From Comamonas sp. (GTDB lineage: Bacteria; Pseudomonadota; Gammaproteobacteria; Burkholderiales; Burkholderiaceae_C): DNA of 13,147 nucleotides. The DNA lies in contig JAFAIY010000033.1 in NCBI GenBank assembly GCA_019236485.1, positions 1 to 13,147 on the forward strand. The letters are read 5' to 3'. Under the pieces are notes generated by a model. It was not told where the DNA came from. It made no database searches and saw nothing but the letters and a program-made list of their open reading frames with translations. Positions 12,674 through 13,147 of the stretch are shown here, piece by piece (position 1 is the stretch's first letter; every line of letters starts with the position of its first letter). The position numbers were made by a program, and so were the translations under genes.

Positions 12674-13147
12674 CTAGATCGTCCCACGCGGTCTGAGATC
12701 CATGGGAGGGTTAACCGATCCAGCCAACCGCACTTGTATCAATTCCAGCAGCGCCCGGACACGCGCAGTCACGGAATGGCGATGGCTGTATGCCCCCAGC
12801 AATTGCAAGGGGGCAGGACAAAGGTCTAGTGGCACTTCCTGCAATCGACCCGTTGCAAGGTCTTCCTGGCAGGGATAGGCCGCCACAATCGCGAAGCCGA
12901 TGCCTTGCCGTGCGCCTGCCACGGCCAGCTCTCCGCTGTTGACGCGGTAGCGGCTGCGGACCGGCACCTTGACGATTTCCCCCGCGGCGTCCTGAAACTG
13001 CCAGGGTTGGCCCTTCAGCGCACTGAGGGTGGTGATGCAGGGCAGAGATTTCAGCTCACGCACATGGCGTGGCATACCGGTCCTGGCCAGCAAGGAGGGG
13101 GCGGCAACCACGATGCTGGGCAGTGTGGCGAGTTCGCGGGTGATGAA
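12674..13147 (-). CDS. LysR-family regulator, C-terminal part (runs off right edge)
   Basis: The frame is open from the right edge (FITRELATLPSIVVAAPSLL) to the TAG at 12674-12676, 157 residues. It matches the second half of a LysR effector domain: IVVAAPSLLARTGMPRHVRE, a central PWQFQDAAG strand, VNSGELAVAGARQGIGFAIV, then the C-terminal helix RVRALLELIQ. The length fits the last half of a protein of about 300 residues; the DNA-binding domain would lie beyond the window. Overall form suggests the CrgA/AaeR-like group, whose targets vary. The last dozen or so residues (NPPMDLRPRGTI) form a short tail. It is not related at an obvious level to the left-end LysR. Confidence 0.88.
   Translation of the reverse strand, partial: FITRELATLPSIVVAAPSLLARTGMPRHVRELKSLPCITTLSALKGQPWQFQDAAGEIVKVPVRSRYRVNSGELAVAGARQGIGFAIVAAYPCQEDLATGRLQEVPLDLCPAPLQLLGAYSHRHSVTARVRALLELIQVRLAGSVNPPMDLRPRGTI

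Noticed and set aside
12483..12677. Plus-strand frame ending CLRSERLQFEPGAPLRS as a CobW-like C-terminus
   Set aside because: Only a loose resemblance, with no start codon or ribosome site; kept as an unassigned remnant.
1..13147. CRISPR array, tRNA, rRNA, transposase or phage genes
   Set aside because: I saw no regularly spaced direct repeats, no cloverleaf, and no transposase or phage protein in any frame.

Overview
The window is high-GC, densely coded DNA that looks like the chromosome of a Comamonadaceae betaproteobacterium, most likely Comamonas or a close relative. The protein families point that way: MmsA/MmsB valine catabolism, an ALDH7 plus saccharopine-dehydrogenase-like pair, TfoX, MOSC and LprI-type small proteins. 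So does a roughly 47-bp dispersed repeat with an ATAGCTGC core and a CGCTTG/CAAGCG hairpin, which I recall from Comamonadaceae genomes. The genus is inferred, not proven.

Left end (1-1301): the start of a LysR-type regulator runs off the left edge on the minus strand. Opposite it lies a plus-strand unit with a leader that can form several hairpins (539-623, 675-712), a 37-codon ORF behind a near-perfect Shine-Dalgarno, and a small three-helix membrane protein overlapping it by ATGA. The membrane protein resembles a SemiSWEET/PQ-loop protein.

Lysine module (1317-4152): a two-gene minus-strand operon encodes a lysine 6-dehydrogenase/saccharopine-dehydrogenase-like enzyme and an ALDH7 (alpha-aminoadipic semialdehyde dehydrogenase) family enzyme. 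The likely route is lysine to aminoadipate. A TTGACA promoter precedes it.

Valine module (4178-10430): minus-strand genes in transcription order are mmsA (methylmalonate-semialdehyde dehydrogenase), an LprI-like protein coupled to mmsA by a GTGA overlap, a second LprI-like protein, an isobutyryl-CoA dehydrogenase-like enzyme, MOSC, TfoX-N and DUF488 proteins, and mmsB (3-hydroxyisobutyrate dehydrogenase). A strong intrinsic terminator closes the series. Enoyl-CoA hydratase and 3-hydroxyisobutyryl-CoA hydrolase, which would complete the route, are not in the window. Upstream of mmsA is an array of TGTGCA half-sites. Three copies of the dispersed repeat lie in this module, one of them inside the signal-peptide codons of an LprI gene.

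Right end (10545-13147): an MFS exporter-like gene and an HxlR-type regulator diverge from a 67-bp imperfect palindrome that carries promoters for both, a typical regulator/transporter pair. The hxlR gene overlaps by ATGA a truncated P-loop kinase remnant. A short non-coding stretch follows, then the C-terminal part of another LysR-type regulator, which runs off the right edge.
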